The notes beneath the pieces were generated by a model. It did not search any database. It was not told the DNA's origin and saw only the letters and a list, made by a program, of their open reading frames with translations. A program made the position numbers and the translations under genes. A stretch of DNA of 64,000 bases, taken from contig DATFYM010000082.1 in NCBI GenBank assembly GCA_035315065.1, positions 28,916-92,915 of the forward strand. The letters run 5' to 3'. Positions 40,878 to 49,682 of this stretch are shown here, in pieces (the first letter of the stretch is position 1; every line of letters starts with the position of its first letter). This stretch comes from DATFYM01 sp035315065 (lineage in GTDB: Bacteria; Acidobacteriota; Terriglobia; UBA7540).

Positions 40878-43207
40878 TATGAAGCCTTCTGCACCGCTCC
40901 CTGTTTCAGAATGTTCCAAATCTTCTCCGGCTTGAGCGGCATATCGATATGCTTGACGCCGAACGGAGCCAGCGCATCCACCACCGCGTTGACGATGGCC
41001 GGCGTGCAGCCGATGGTCCCGGCCTCGCCCACCCCTTTCACGCCCAGCGGGTTCACCGGCGTTCTGGTTTGGGTGGTCTGGGTATCCAGCCAGGGCACCT
41101 GGTGAGCCTTGGGCAGCGCGTAGTCCAAGAGTTCGCCAGTCACCACCTGGCCGTTTTCATCGTAGATGTGCTCCTCATAGAGCGCCTGACCGATGCTCTG
41201 CACGATGCCGCCGTGGACCTGCCCGTCTACCAACATGGGATTCAGCACGCGCCCGCAGTCGTCCACGGCGTAGTAATTCCGCAACACGATCTCGCCCGTC
41301 TGCGCGTCGACTTCAACCACTGCGATGTGGGCGCCAAAGGGAAACGTGTAGTTGGCCGGTTCAAACACGCACTGCTCGTTGAGGCCGGGCTCGATACCGG
41401 GAGGGAGTTGCTTGGCGAAGATAGCCTCTGCCACCACCTCGCCGAAGCCGATCGACTTCTGGCCGTCTTCGGTTTGAATCTTGCCGTCGCGAAATACCAG
41501 TTGGCTCGCCTTCACGCCCAGCTTGGCGGCCGCGATGCGGGCCATCTTCTTCCGGATGCGCTCCGTCGCGTTGTAGATCGCGGTGCCCCCAACGGCCGTG
41601 GTCCGGCTACCGAAGGTCCCGATCCCCATCGGAACGGAGCCCGTGTCGCCGTGAAACACGGTGACGTCGTCGTAGGGAATTCCCAGCCCGTCCGCCACGA
41701 TCTGGGCGAAGCTGGTCTCTTCGCCTTGGCCGTGCGGCGAGGTGCCACTCATCACCGTGACCTTGCCGGTAGGGTCCACGCGCACCGAACCGAATTCCCA
41801 CCCGCCGGCCGGCATGCGGCTGGAGGGTCCCATGGCGCAGATCTCGACGTAGGTGGAAAGCCCGATGCCAAGATACCTCCCTTCCTTCCGCAACCGCTCC
41901 TGCTCCCGACGCAGCTTGGCGTAGCCCGCCAGCTTCAGCGCTTTCTTGAGCGACTTCGGATAGTCTGCCGTGTCGTAGGTGACGCCGGTGGGCAGCACGA
42001 TGTTCTTTTTGGAAGCGGGGAAGTTTTTCACCCGCACATCCACCGGGTCCATCTTCAGCTCCTGCGCCACCAGGTCCATCGCCCGCTCGATAATGTAGGT
42101 GGCTTCGGGACGCCCGGCGCCGCGATAGGCGTCGGTGGCCATCTTGTTGGTGAAGACTCCCTTGGTCTCCACAAACACATTCTGAATGTCATAGCAGCCA
42201 AGAATCATCAGGGTGGTCAGCGTGGGGATGGCTGGGGTGAGCAGTTGGTGATACGCGCCCAGGTCAGCGATGATCCAGCACTTAAGCGCGACCACCTTGC
42301 CATCGGGCTGCACGTAAACTTCGACGTCGTTAATCTGATCGCGGCCGTGGATGGTGCCCAGCATGTTCTCGCGACGGCCCTCGATCCACTTCACCGGCTT
42401 GCCGACCCGGCGCGACGCAAAGCACGCCAGCGCTTCCTCGCCGTAGACGTTCAGCTTGCTGCCAAACCCGCCGCCGACCTCCGGCGTGATCACGCGGCAC
42501 CGCGCTTCGTCGACCCCGCTCATGATGGCGAGTTGCGTCTTGAGGATGTGGGGAATTTGCGTGGAGGACCACACGGTGAGGGTGTCCTCGCCCGGCGAGT
42601 ACGAGGCGATGACGCCGCGCGTCTCCATCGCCACCGGCGCCAGTCGCTGATTGATGAAGCGCGCCTTGACGACCTTGAGGCTTGCGTCTGCTTCGATCGA
42701 CTTCCAATCGCCGCTATCCAGCTTGGCCACGAAGGCAAGATTGTCGCCCAGCTTCTCGTGGATCACGGGCGAGCCCGCTTCCAGCGCTTTTTCCGGATTC
42801 GTCACCGCAGGGAGAGGCTCGTAATCGACCTCGATCAGGTCCCGAGCGTCGCGCGCCACATAGCGACTGGTGGCGACTACCGCCGCGATGGGCTCGCCCA
42901 CGTAGCAGACCTTCAGGTCCGCCAGGCACGGGTGATCGGGGACCTTCAGGCCTTCCATGCCCGCCGCGCAAGGAACAAACCCCAGGTGACCCTTGATGTC
43001 GCTCCCGGTAATCACGTCCACCACGCCGGGGAGCGCGCGCGCCGCCGAGACGTTGATGCTCAGGATGCGGGCGTGCGCGTGCATGCTCCGCACAAACGCC
43101 ATGTGGAGCATCCCGTCCAGCTTGAGGTCGTCCACGTAGTGGCCGCGACCCTGAATCAGCCGGGGATCTTCCTTGCGCTTGATGCGTTCACCCAGGAGTT
43201 TGGTCAT
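40877..43207 (-). CDS. coxL: Aerobic CO dehydrogenase-type molybdopterin subunit, form II (CoxL-like)
   Basis: A 776-residue large subunit of the xanthine oxidase/CO dehydrogenase family, carrying the molybdenum cofactor. Blocks: GRGHYVDDLKLDGMLHMAFV, the active-site loop DAYRGAGRPEATYIIERAMD, GGFGSKLNVYGEEALA, and PLGVKGVGEAGTIGCTPAIV with the active-site Glu region. The loop AYRGAGR marks form II. The proven CO oxidisers (form I) have AYRCSFR, so CO may not be the substrate. It is encoded downstream of coxS with a heptamer palindrome between. The start ATG at 43207 gives MTKLLGERIKRKEDPRLIQG, usual for the family. Confidence 0.93.
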   Translation of the reverse strand: MTKLLGERIKRKEDPRLIQGRGHYVDDLKLDGMLHMAFVRSMHAHARILSINVSAARALPGVVDVITGSDIKGHLGFVPCAAGMEGLKVPDHPCLADLKVCYVGEPIAAVVATSRYVARDARDLIEVDYEPLPAVTNPEKALEAGSPVIHEKLGDNLAFVAKLDSGDWKSIEADASLKVVKARFINQRLAPVAMETRGVIASYSPGEDTLTVWSSTQIPHILKTQLAIMSGVDEARCRVITPEVGGGFGSKLNVYGEEALACFASRRVGKPVKWIEGRRENMLGTIHGRDQINDVEVYVQPDGKVVALKCWIIADLGAYHQLLTPAIPTLTTLMILGCYDIQNVFVETKGVFTNKMATDAYRGAGRPEATYIIERAMDLVAQELKMDPVDVRVKNFPASKKNIVLPTGVTYDTADYPKSLKKALKLAGYAKLRREQERLRKEGRYLGIGLSTYVEICAMGPSSRMPAGGWEFGSVRVDPTGKVTVMSGTSPHGQGEETSFAQIVADGLGIPYDDVTVFHGDTGSVPMGIGTFGSRTTAVGGTAIYNATERIRKKMARIAAAKLGVKASQLVFRDGKIQTEDGQKSIGFGEVVAEAIFAKQLPPGIEPGLNEQCVFEPANYTFPFGAHIAVVEVDAQTGEIVLRNYYAVDDCGRVLNPMLVDGQVHGGIVQSIGQALYEEHIYDENGQVVTGELLDYALPKAHQVPWLDTQTTQTRTPVNPLGVKGVGEAGTIGCTPAIVNAVVDALAPFGVKHIDMPLKPEKIWNILKQGAVQKAS

Positions 43208-43224
43208 GGTCCACCTCTTCCAAC

Positions 43225-43325
43225 TGGCTCTCAGCTTTCAGCCGTCAGCTCTCAGCAAGAAAGAAGCAAAGCGTGATAGCTGATGGCTGACCGCTGATGG
43301 CTGATAGCGGCTCTTCAATCGTCAA
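43225..43325. repeat. Heptamer-phased palindrome between coxS and coxL
   Basis: Words TCTCAGC-TTTCAGC-CGTCAGC-TCTCAGC (from ~43228) face GATAGCT-GATGGCT-GACCGCT-GATGGCT. The coxS stop overlaps the outer word CAATCGTCAATG. Confidence 0.8.
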
Positions 43326-43777
43326 TGTCCTGCCGCCCATTCCACCGCCTTCACAATGTGCTGGTACCCCGTGCAGCGGCACAAGTTGCCTTCCAGTCCT
43401 TTGCGAATCTCATCGCGCGAGGGATGGGGGTTCCGGCTGAGCAATTGGGCCGCCGCCAGGATCATCCCGGGAGTGCAGAACCCGCATTGCAATCCGTGCT
43501 CCTCCCAGAAACCCTGCTGGAGTGGGTGCAGTTTACCGTCGACCGCCAGCCCCTCGATGGTGGTGATGGAGCCACCGTCCGCCTGCACGGCAAACATCGT
43601 GCACGACTTCACGGCCTCGCCGTTCACCAGGACGGTGCACGCGCCGCAAATGGAAGTCTCGCAGCCGATATGTGTGCCGGTGAGCCCGGCCAGCTCGCGA
43701 AGGTAGTGAACCAGCAGGAGCCGAGGCTCCACGTCATCCTCGCGCAGGGTACCATTCACCTTGAGTTGGATCTTCAC
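43322..43777 (-). CDS. coxS: CO dehydrogenase-type iron-sulfur subunit CoxS
   Basis: A ~151-residue two-[2Fe-2S] subunit. The plant-type cluster motif is [19 protein letters not shown] with a following KSC. The second cluster is [10 protein letters not shown] plus [16 protein letters not shown] 43777 is preferred for its AGGAG site and the normal VKIQLKVNG start; an ATG at 43843 would add 22 residues and consume the leader. It is the first gene of the cox-type operon and has a strong promoter-like sequence ~85 bp upstream. Confidence 0.93.
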   Translation of the reverse strand: MKIQLKVNGTLREDDVEPRLLLVHYLRELAGLTGTHIGCETSICGACTVLVNGEAVKSCTMFAVQADGGSITTIEGLAVDGKLHPLQQGFWEEHGLQCGFCTPGMILAAAQLLSRNPHPSRDEIRKGLEGNLCRCTGYQHIVKAVEWAAGH

Positions 43778-43857
43778 GGCGTGCTCCTTGAACGATGGTT
43801 TCGGCGCCCAGCCGAGGCCCAAGATCGGCTGGTTTGAATACATTCTCAGGGGACAGC

Positions 43858-43890
43858 ATTATATATATGCCGGAATGGCGGCGATGTCAA
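43858..43890 (-). promoter_or_regulatory. Sigma70-type promoter upstream of coxS
   Basis: Minus strand -35 TTGACA (43890-43885), 17 bp spacer, -10 TATATA (43867-43862) merging into TATAAT (43863-43858). Fully consensus-like, with a leader of about 75 nt to the coxS start. Confidence 0.75.
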
Positions 43891-44186
43891 TCTTTGCAGC
43901 GCGGCCACCAAGCGGGACTGCCGCTGTGTCCTGCCGCGATCACCGCGGGTGGTGCAGCGGCCAAATCGGCCTCCTTGCCGATGCTAACTCTCGATGGTCC
44001 AGCCTATCAGCCATCGCAACCAGCCCCATGAAAGGGAGCCTCGGAATCCGATTCCCAGTTCAGCAATCGGATAAGGGATACGGTAGGTCTTTTTGGCTGA
44101 ACTCCTTACTTACTCACTGTTCCATCCCGATTTCTTAGGATAGGTTCAGCTTCAACATCGAACGAAAGAGAAAGAAGATCCTGCCG

Positions 44187-44552
44187 ATGAACCACGACCT
44201 GATGCGACGTGCGGTGAAGACTCCGGGACTGAAAATTGTCTTCGGCACGGACGCGGTGGCTGGCGCCCACGGGCGCAACGCGGAGGAGTTCATAGACCGC
44301 GTGCGCGACGGCGGAGTGGACCCGATGGCGGCGATGGTCTCCGCCAACTCGCTGGGTGCGGAAGCGCTTGGCATGGCCGATCAGATCGGCTCCATCGCGC
44401 CCGGCCTCCAAGCGGACATCATTGCACTCGATGGCGATCCGTTGAAAGACATCACGGCCGTTCGGCGCGTCGTGTTTGTGATGAAGGTCGGCGTTGTTTA
44501 CAAGAACGTAGCGCGCGGCGCGATTCCTGTCTATGCCGGCGTCCAGCCTTGA
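44187..44552 (+). pseudogene. C-terminal fragment of an amidohydrolase
   Basis: This 121-codon frame matches only the end of imidazolonepropionase/prolidase-like metal amidohydrolases: KIVFGTDAVAGAHGRNAEEF with the metal Asp, GGVDPMAAMVSANS, ALGMADQIGSIAPGLQADII and RRVVFVMKVGVVYKN. About 300 residues including the HxH metal site are absent. Upstream in-frame sequence is low-complexity (ERKRKKILP) and closed by a stop near 44139. The rest of the spacer 43891-44186 shows nothing recognisable. Confidence 0.8.
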
Positions 44553-44595
44553 TTCGACCTTTACGCAAGGCATGCTGCCGCACATCTTTGGCAGA

Positions 44596-45153
44596 TCATT
44601 CCGAAGCTTCCAGCCGCTCCGCAATCTCCAGCATCTTGGTAACGGTGTTCCAGTTTCTGCCTGTTCCGGGTGACTTCAGCATCTTTGCGATCGCCAACCA
44701 CGATAGCTTCGGGCGCGCCAAGCCGTTGGCAAAATAGATATAGAGCTCGCGACCGTCGATCCGCAATTCCTCGGGATCAGCCTTGATCTGGAGAACCTTG
44801 TGCCGAGCTTCCGGGTCAGGATCGCGGGCGAGGAAGGTGACAAGGAATTTGCTGGGATCGATGCCGCGCCGCCCCGCGAAAGGGTTTCGCGCAATCGCGT
44901 CCCTCAGTTCAGAAGACGTGCGAACAATCACATCAGTGCGAAACCCGAAGCTCCGCTCGATCGCGTCCTCGATCCGCTTGGGTAACAGAGGGAGATCCCT
45001 CGCCTCAGCCCTGAAGATAACATTGCCGCTCTGGACGTAGGTTTGGACGTCTCGCAGTCCGAGGGACTCATAGAGCCCTCGGAGCGCGTCCATCTTGATC
45101 CTGTTGTGGCTCGCCAGGTTGACGCCGCGCAGCATGGAGATCATCACGGTCAT
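44596..45153 (-). CDS. DUF1697 family protein
   Basis: A 185-residue DUF1697 protein: the N-terminal MLRGVNLASHNRIKMDALR, SLGLRDVQTYVQSGNVIF and the later NWNTVTKMLEIAERL are the three family hallmarks. Function is unknown in the family. The start ATG at 45153 or the second Met four codons on (MISMLRGVN) is possible. It is preceded by a short heptamer palindrome. Confidence 0.92.
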   Translation of the reverse strand: MTVMISMLRGVNLASHNRIKMDALRGLYESLGLRDVQTYVQSGNVIFRAEARDLPLLPKRIEDAIERSFGFRTDVIVRTSSELRDAIARNPFAGRRGIDPSKFLVTFLARDPDPEARHKVLQIKADPEELRIDGRELYIYFANGLARPKLSWLAIAKMLKSPGTGRNWNTVTKMLEIAERLEASE

Positions 45154-45170
45154 AGCTGGGGCTCCAGAAG

Positions 45171-45224
45171 AAGTCGAGAGTCGAAAGTCGAAAGAAGCTT
45201 AACTTTCGACTCTCGACTTTTTTA
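45171..45224. repeat. Short heptamer-phased palindrome
   Basis: AGTCGAG-AGTCGAA-AGTCGAA-AG against CTTTCGACTCTCGACT, with a T6 run on the plus strand after the right arm. It looks like a terminator on the plus strand, but no plus-strand gene needs one immediately upstream. Confidence 0.75.
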
Positions 45225-45262
45225 CGGCTGATGGCTCTGCTGGGCGGCGAAGCCGCTGGCCA

Positions 45263-45721
45263 TTACTTGGTGCGCGCCTGGGCCTGCATCTGGGCGAAAC
45301 GCTCGCGGAATGACGCCAGCGCCTCGGGAGCGCGCGCCGCCATCCACTTTTCATACTTCTCGGACAGCGTCTCGATGTTTGCCCAAAGGTGGGGATTCTT
45401 GAACGCCTCGCGGGCCGACCCCAACAAGTGCTTTACCTTGGTCCACAGCCCGTAGAATTCGGTGTTGCTCTCAAAGAAAAACGCCTCGTTGATCAGCCCG
45501 TGGTTCACGATGGAAGCGGCCATCTCCCAATAGCCGATCACCATGCGGAAGTAGGCGTTTTCCTGGGTTCCAGGGGGAAAGTTCTTCAAGAAGGCCGGCA
45601 GCGACTCGGCCTGAAACTCCTGGCTGAACCACTCCCGTGCCTGCCGCAGCTTCTCTTCCCGCCGCAGATCGTAGAGACGCAGCATCAACTCGGCGTCGTG
45701 ATGATCGGGGTGCTCTTGCAT
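45263..45721 (-). CDS. Uncharacterised protein, ~152 residues
   Basis: A soluble, mostly helical protein with many charged and aromatic residues (YDLRREEKLRQAREWFSQEF, GYWEMAASIVNHGLINEAFF, WTKVKHLLGSAREAFKNPHL). I do not recognise the family. ATG 45721 is fixed by a strong AAGGAGG site; the upstream open frame translates a heptamer repeat and is rejected. The ArsC/LMW-phosphatase and pdxT genes lie upstream on the same strand. Confidence 0.75.
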   Translation of the reverse strand: MQEHPDHHDAELMLRLYDLRREEKLRQAREWFSQEFQAESLPAFLKNFPPGTQENAYFRMVIGYWEMAASIVNHGLINEAFFFESNTEFYGLWTKVKHLLGSAREAFKNPHLWANIETLSEKYEKWMAARAPEALASFRERFAQMQAQARTK

Positions 45722-45773
45722 TCGAACCTCCTTCAGTTTCCTGTGCCAGAGGCTATCGTAGCACGGGAGCAGA

Positions 45774-45828
45774 GGGCAGGAGGCGGAAAGCAGAAGGCAG
45801 AAAGCAGTAGGCAGTCGGCAGTGGGGGG
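45774..45828. repeat. Tandem heptamer array, single arm
   Basis: Seven successive 7-nt words: CAGGAGG-CGGAAAG-CAGAAGG-CAGAAAG-CAGTAGG-CAGTCGG-CAGTGGG. The clearest demonstration of the 7-nt period in this window. Confidence 0.88.
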
Positions 45829-45852
45829 CGAGTTTCGATTTTCGACCCATTC

Positions 45853-46311
45853 TCACTTCTGAGTACCAGGCCCAACTCCTGGCTCATTCTCCTTCAGGCT
45901 GCCCAGGAGTCTCCCGACATCCGCTTCGATCTGGTCTCGGACATTGCGAAAGAACTCCAGCTCCATACCGTAGGGATCGGCGATCTCCCACTCCACCAGC
46001 CTGCCTTTGAAGTCCTGGGGAAGAGGGCACGCGACCTCACAGCCCATCGTCACCACAAGGTCCATCGCGGCAAGCGGAACGTCCTTCAGCCCCTTAGACC
46101 GATGCCGAACGAGTGAGATTCCCTTCTCCGCCAGAACCGTGTAGGTCTCCTCGATGATGCTGCCAAAGGGGCGCGAGCCGGCGCTCCAAGCCTTCACCCA
46201 TCCCTCGCCCAGTCGGTTGGCGAACGCCTCTGCCATCTGGCTGCGACAGGCGTTGCCGTAACAGACGAACAAGATGTTCCACAACTTTTCTCCCGGCGGC
46301 GAGGATATCAC
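45853..46311 (-). CDS. ArsC-like/low-molecular-weight tyrosine phosphatase family protein
   Basis: A 152-residue protein of the LMW-PTP/thioredoxin-type arsenate reductase fold. The P-loop reads LFVCYGNACRSQMAEAF (C-x5-R), the second block is AWSAGSRPFGSIIEETYTVL, and the acid loop is WEIADPYGM. Both arsenate reduction and protein-tyrosine dephosphorylation use this fold; the CxGNxCRSQMAE wording is nearer the arsenate reductase side. The gene starts inside the stop of pdxT (4-bp overlap), so the two are coupled. Confidence 0.83.
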   Translation of the reverse strand: MISSPPGEKLWNILFVCYGNACRSQMAEAFANRLGEGWVKAWSAGSRPFGSIIEETYTVLAEKGISLVRHRSKGLKDVPLAAMDLVVTMGCEVACPLPQDFKGRLVEWEIADPYGMELEFFRNVRDQIEADVGRLLGSLKENEPGVGPGTQK

Positions 46312-46889
46312 TCAATCTTCCTAAGAAAGTACCGATGGATGGTCTGATCTTCGGTGAGTTCGGGATGAAACGTGGCGGCGAGCACGTTATTCTGCTCAAC
46401 CAGCACCGGCAACCCGTCGGATCTGCCGAGGACACGGACGCCTTCACCCACGCGGCGGATAATGGGCGCGCGGATAAACACCATCTCCACGGGCTGGTCG
46501 GCCAGTTCGGGGCATTCCCCGCGCCGCACCGCGCTGTCGATCTGGCGGCCGTAGGCGTTCCGCTCCACCGTCACGTCCAGCAAACCCAGGTGGTCCTGCG
46601 GCGGGTTCAACACCTCTTTCGCCAGCAGAATCGTGCCGGCGCACGTTCCGAACACCGGCTTGCCCGCCGCCGCGAACCTCTGGATGGCATCGCCCAGACC
46701 CTCGTCGGCAAACAGGTTGAGCATGGTGGTGCTCTCACCGCCGGGCATGATAAGCGCGCTCGTGCCGTCGAGGTCCGCCGTGTGCTTCACCAGTTTCCAG
46801 GGGACGCCCATGCGGTCGAGCATCTTCGCGTGCATGGCGAAGTCACCCTGGACGGCGAGGATACCGACAAGTTTATTGCCGTTGGTCAT
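46308..46889 (-). CDS. pdxT: Pyridoxal 5'-phosphate synthase glutaminase subunit PdxT
   Basis: A 193-residue class I glutamine amidotransferase that supplies ammonia to PdxS for vitamin B6 synthesis. Triad: Cys in FGTCAGTILLA, His and Glu in ATFHPELTED. Substrate-binding blocks are GILAVQGDFAMHAKML and LIMPGGESTTM. The partner pdxS is at 49940-50833 on the same strand, 3 kb upstream, separated by six unrelated genes. Normally the two are adjacent. Overlaps the ArsC-like gene by 4 bp. Confidence 0.95.
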   Translation of the reverse strand: MTNGNKLVGILAVQGDFAMHAKMLDRMGVPWKLVKHTADLDGTSALIMPGGESTTMLNLFADEGLGDAIQRFAAAGKPVFGTCAGTILLAKEVLNPPQDHLGLLDVTVERNAYGRQIDSAVRRGECPELADQPVEMVFIRAPIIRRVGEGVRVLGRSDGLPVLVEQNNVLAATFHPELTEDQTIHRYFLRKIE

Positions 46890-46977
46890 TTGAGGGAGTA
46901 ATCAGCAGTCTGGCTTGAGCAGGACGCCTGAGAAACGGCGTCTGCCGACAACCGACAACTGATCACCGATAACGGCA

Positions 46978-47415
46978 TCAGTGCGCTGCTGAAACCAGCT
47001 TCGCATCCAGGTTGATCTTGGTGGCCGCAAGTGCCTTCGACACCGGGCAGCCTTTCTTGGCACTCTCCGCCAGTTCCTGAAACTTGGCGGCGTCGATTCC
47101 AGGTACGTCAGCCTCCGTGTTCAGATCGATGCTGGTGATGGCAAAGCCGCCTTCCACCTTATCAAAGTGAACGTTCGCCTTGGTATGAACGCTCTTGGGC
47201 GGATGGCCCGCGCCGCTGAGTTGAGCCGAGAGCGCCATGGAGAAGCACCCGGCGTGGGCGGCGGCGATCAACTCCTCCGGGTTGGTCCCCGCTCCGTTCT
47301 CCATGCGCGACTTGAAGGAGTACGGACCTTCATAAGCTCCCGTGCCCAGCTTCATCCGGCCCGAACCTTCGAAAAGGTTTCCGTTCCATTCCGCTTCCGC
47401 AGTTCGAATTGGCAT
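46978..47415 (-). CDS. OsmC/Ohr-family peroxide reductase-like protein
   Basis: A 145-residue OsmC-family protein, thiol-dependent reductase of organic hydroperoxides. Both redox cysteines are visible: [16 protein letters not shown] and [14 protein letters not shown]. The start [14 protein letters not shown] is standard for OsmC. It lies between pdxT and the PIN gene. Confidence 0.9.
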   Translation of the reverse strand: MPIRTAEAEWNGNLFEGSGRMKLGTGAYEGPYSFKSRMENGAGTNPEELIAAAHAGCFSMALSAQLSGAGHPPKSVHTKANVHFDKVEGGFAITSIDLNTEADVPGIDAAKFQELAESAKKGCPVSKALAATKINLDAKLVSAAH

Positions 47416-47544
47416 AGCTCTCTCCTTGAAATCCGATGAATTTTGACCCGCTAGCTTATCTGATGCTAGCCCATCCTCAATTGATGCTGTAGACCTCCCA
47501 GACCAATGACAAACTCCTCTTGTGGAAGTTTGCCGGGTGGCAAG

Positions 47545-48084
47545 TCACATGCCGCCCTGACCCGCCCCTAGCCGTCTAGCTGGATCGGCCTTGGCACCAT
47601 CTTTGAGCCACTCAAGCGCCTCTTCTTCAGGTCTGACGGGGTTTACCCAAACAACCTGCCTCAGCCGATGCGCCGTCTGTGTCGCTCCCTTGAACAATTC
47701 GCGGGCGGAATCGTCCATTGAAATGATCGGCGCCTTCGTCTCCAATGCAGCCTCCACGAGATGCATATCCTTCTGGGCTGCCTCCCCCGCCGCGGTCGTA
47801 GGAACGCCAATCGCAACCTCTCCGCGCAACTCATCATCCTTGAGCGAACCCAGACGGATGACTTTTTTTCTGGCTTCCATCGAGCGCTGCCATCGTCTCG
47901 TAAAAAGGGAAGCGTGAGACCTCCACTCCTCCGAAAGTTCCTCTGTCAACACGAGCTTGTGGCAGATTCGCAGAACTGCGTCCAAGCAAGCCCGACTGGC
48001 GCTCGACACGGGATGTCGGCTCTCCCCTGCGGCGTGGGCGATTGAAGCATCAATAACAAGGGGTCTTCCCTCCTTCTTGGCCAC
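47545..48084 (-). CDS. PIN-domain nuclease-like partner of the AAA ATPase
   Basis: A 179-residue PIN-like protein. Acidic residues fall in PIN order: Asp12 in LVIDASIAHA, Glu52/53 in LSEEWRSH, Asp106 in KDMHLVEAALE and Asp124/125 in APIISMDDSAREL. PIN domains are metal-dependent RNases or nickases. The GTG start at 48084 shares one base with the stop of the ATPase gene (TAGTG), so the two are translationally coupled and very likely work together. C-terminal ~45 residues are unassigned. Confidence 0.72.
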   Translation of the reverse strand: MAKKEGRPLVIDASIAHAAGESRHPVSSASRACLDAVLRICHKLVLTEELSEEWRSHASLFTRRWQRSMEARKKVIRLGSLKDDELRGEVAIGVPTTAAGEAAQKDMHLVEAALETKAPIISMDDSARELFKGATQTAHRLRQVVWVNPVRPEEEALEWLKDGAKADPARRLGAGQGGM

Positions 48085-49415
48085 TACGCCCTGCTCCTCA
48101 ATTCCACCGCATCCAGATAGTCATTTTCACTGCGGAGTTCGACTTCGTCGAAGTCCGTTGGCCAATCGCCAAAAGCGCCATTTTCGTCAAGGTCGGCGCT
48201 GCGAATCTCGGTTGCCCCGTCCTTCTCGTTTCGCGTAAACCAATGGAGCCTGACAAGCTCAGGAGCCAATTCACCAGCCGCAACGAGAGTCTGAACGCTG
48301 CGCAGGAGCAAGGAGCTGTGGGTTTCAGCAATCACCCTCACCCCTCTCGCCGCCGCGTCAGCCAGTATTCGCGCCATCTGACGTTGCGCCCTGGGGTGCA
48401 AGTGAATCTCCGGTTCCTCCAGGTAGACAGCTTGTCCTGGCTCCGCAGTCAAAAGTGCAACAAGAACGGGCACCGCCTGAGAAACTCCAAACCCGACATC
48501 GGCGATGCTTACCAGATCGTTCTCCAAACCTCGCTTGCCGTGCGCCAAACGACCAACACGTAACTCAAATTGCGTCTCAGCAACCGACACGGCCGTTATC
48601 TTCCAGGTGAGACCAAGACCTTCAAGCGCCCTATTCAGCAAGTCGAGCTTGCTGTTGCTTTCGCCCTCCCACTTGCTGATGATACTAGCAACGTAGTTGT
48701 CGAATGTTCCGGGGAATGTTACCCCGACCCCAGTAACAGGGTAGGTCCTTAAGGGGCTCCCCCTCCACCCTGGAAGATGAATCAACCTGCTGACCTGTCG
48801 TGCGATGTTTTCCGGCGGCACACCGGTGTTCACCGTAACGTCGTAATCTGTGAAGTTAGCACGTACATCCAAGAAGGCTCGGTTGCGGTGGATCGTGTAT
48901 TGGGCCTTGCCTAGGCTCTCAAGAAACTCTTCGAGATAGTTTGGCCAAGACCCAAGAGCTACCTGTAGTTCTGCGGCAGTCATGTCCGGACGCACGGTCG
49001 CGGTTCCCGTCCCATCCGAGCAACTCATCTCTCGGATCTGCACCCCTCGTTCGGGAAGCCGCGTGAAAGTGAGCTTAAGAGAAGCAGAGGGCGCAACGAC
49101 GATTCCAATCTCAAAATCCCCGCGAGATTCAGGGGTAGCGGTGCGGGATAGGAACTGGTCGGCCGAAGTGAACGTCACGTTGGGTCCGTCGAGTTTCAGC
49201 GGCCCTGCTGGATCGAAGCTAGCGTCGAGGGTCTGTTTCAACAGGAGAATCGGCTGAATAATACTGGACTTGCCCGAGCTATTGGCGCCCGCCAGAATCG
49301 TCAGCGGCCGGATTTCAATGGACTGAGGCTGAATTATCGACTTATAGCCAGCGACGCTGATACTTGTGATACCGTCCGGCACCGATTCTGGTTTCCGCTC
49401 TTCGCTCATTCTCAT
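48084..49415 (-). CDS. AAA/ABC-type ATPase (AAA_15/DUF3696-like), possible defence ATPase
   Basis: A 443-residue SMC/OLD-like ATPase. Walker A is LAGANSSGKSS (residues ~41-51) preceded by FKS-like GYKSIIQPQSIEI. The signature region is DVGFGVSQAVPVLVAL (~310-325), Walker B VYLEEPEIHLHPRAQ (~337-351) and the H-loop VIAETHSSLLLRS. The C-terminal part resembles DUF3696 of OLD-type ATPases; there is no fused TOPRIM domain. The following PIN gene would provide the nuclease instead. Overlapping ATPase-nuclease pairs of this kind act in phage defence (for example PARIS and Gabija), so a defence role is inferred. Confidence 0.83.
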   Translation of the reverse strand: MRMSEERKPESVPDGITSISVAGYKSIIQPQSIEIRPLTILAGANSSGKSSIIQPILLLKQTLDASFDPAGPLKLDGPNVTFTSADQFLSRTATPESRGDFEIGIVVAPSASLKLTFTRLPERGVQIREMSCSDGTGTATVRPDMTAAELQVALGSWPNYLEEFLESLGKAQYTIHRNRAFLDVRANFTDYDVTVNTGVPPENIARQVSRLIHLPGWRGSPLRTYPVTGVGVTFPGTFDNYVASIISKWEGESNSKLDLLNRALEGLGLTWKITAVSVAETQFELRVGRLAHGKRGLENDLVSIADVGFGVSQAVPVLVALLTAEPGQAVYLEEPEIHLHPRAQRQMARILADAAARGVRVIAETHSSLLLRSVQTLVAAGELAPELVRLHWFTRNEKDGATEIRSADLDENGAFGDWPTDFDEVELRSENDYLDAVELRSRA

Positions 49416-49475
49416 TCACCGACTATCCCGTACACTGCTCCAATTGCAGACTTATGGCCCATGTGCCGAGCATAA

Positions 49476-49682
49476 TCACACCTGGACGTATTCGGTCGTG
49501 GAGACCGGCTCGGGGATCGGGCTACCTTCCTCGCGTAAACTCTCAAGATGAAGTTCGACGGCCTCGCGAATCAGCTTCACCGCCTCATCCCTCGTTTCAG
49601 CGACGACTGCACAACCCGGCAGGTCGGGCACGTAGGCGCCGAACCCGTTGGCGCTCCTTTCCACGATCACTGCGTATCTCAT
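49476..49682 (-). CDS. hicB: HicB antitoxin
   Basis: A 68-residue HicB antitoxin, the degraded-RNase-H-fold partner of HicA: RYAVIVERSANGFGAYVPDL, PGCAVVAETRDEAVKLIREA and HLESLREEG. Its ATG overlaps the hicA stop by 4 bp (ATGA), the classical hicA-hicB order. It lies 61 bp upstream of the start of the ATPase gene, so one transcript may cover all four. Confidence 0.9.
   Translation of the reverse strand: MRYAVIVERSANGFGAYVPDLPGCAVVAETRDEAVKLIREAVELHLESLREEGSPIPEPVSTTEYVQV

Noticed and set aside
40877..43207. True CO oxidation by this operon
   Set aside because: The active-site loop is AYRGAGR (form II) rather than AYRCSFR, so CO oxidation cannot be claimed from sequence.
40949..43276. Open plus-strand frame of ~775 codons opposite coxL
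   Set aside because: Mirror frame of coxL, rich in His/Arg/Gly with no recognisable domain.
43778..43843. Upstream ATG start for CoxS at 43843
   Set aside because: It adds 22 unconserved residues; the GTG at 43777 has a better ribosome site and matches the family start.
45171..45224. Heptamer hairpin followed by T6 as a terminator
   Set aside because: The T run follows on the plus strand, where no gene ends nearby; the minus-strand side has no T run.
45774..45828. Tandem heptamers considered as a CRISPR or VNTR
   Set aside because: No spacer-repeat alternation, units only 7 nt, and no cas genes in the window.
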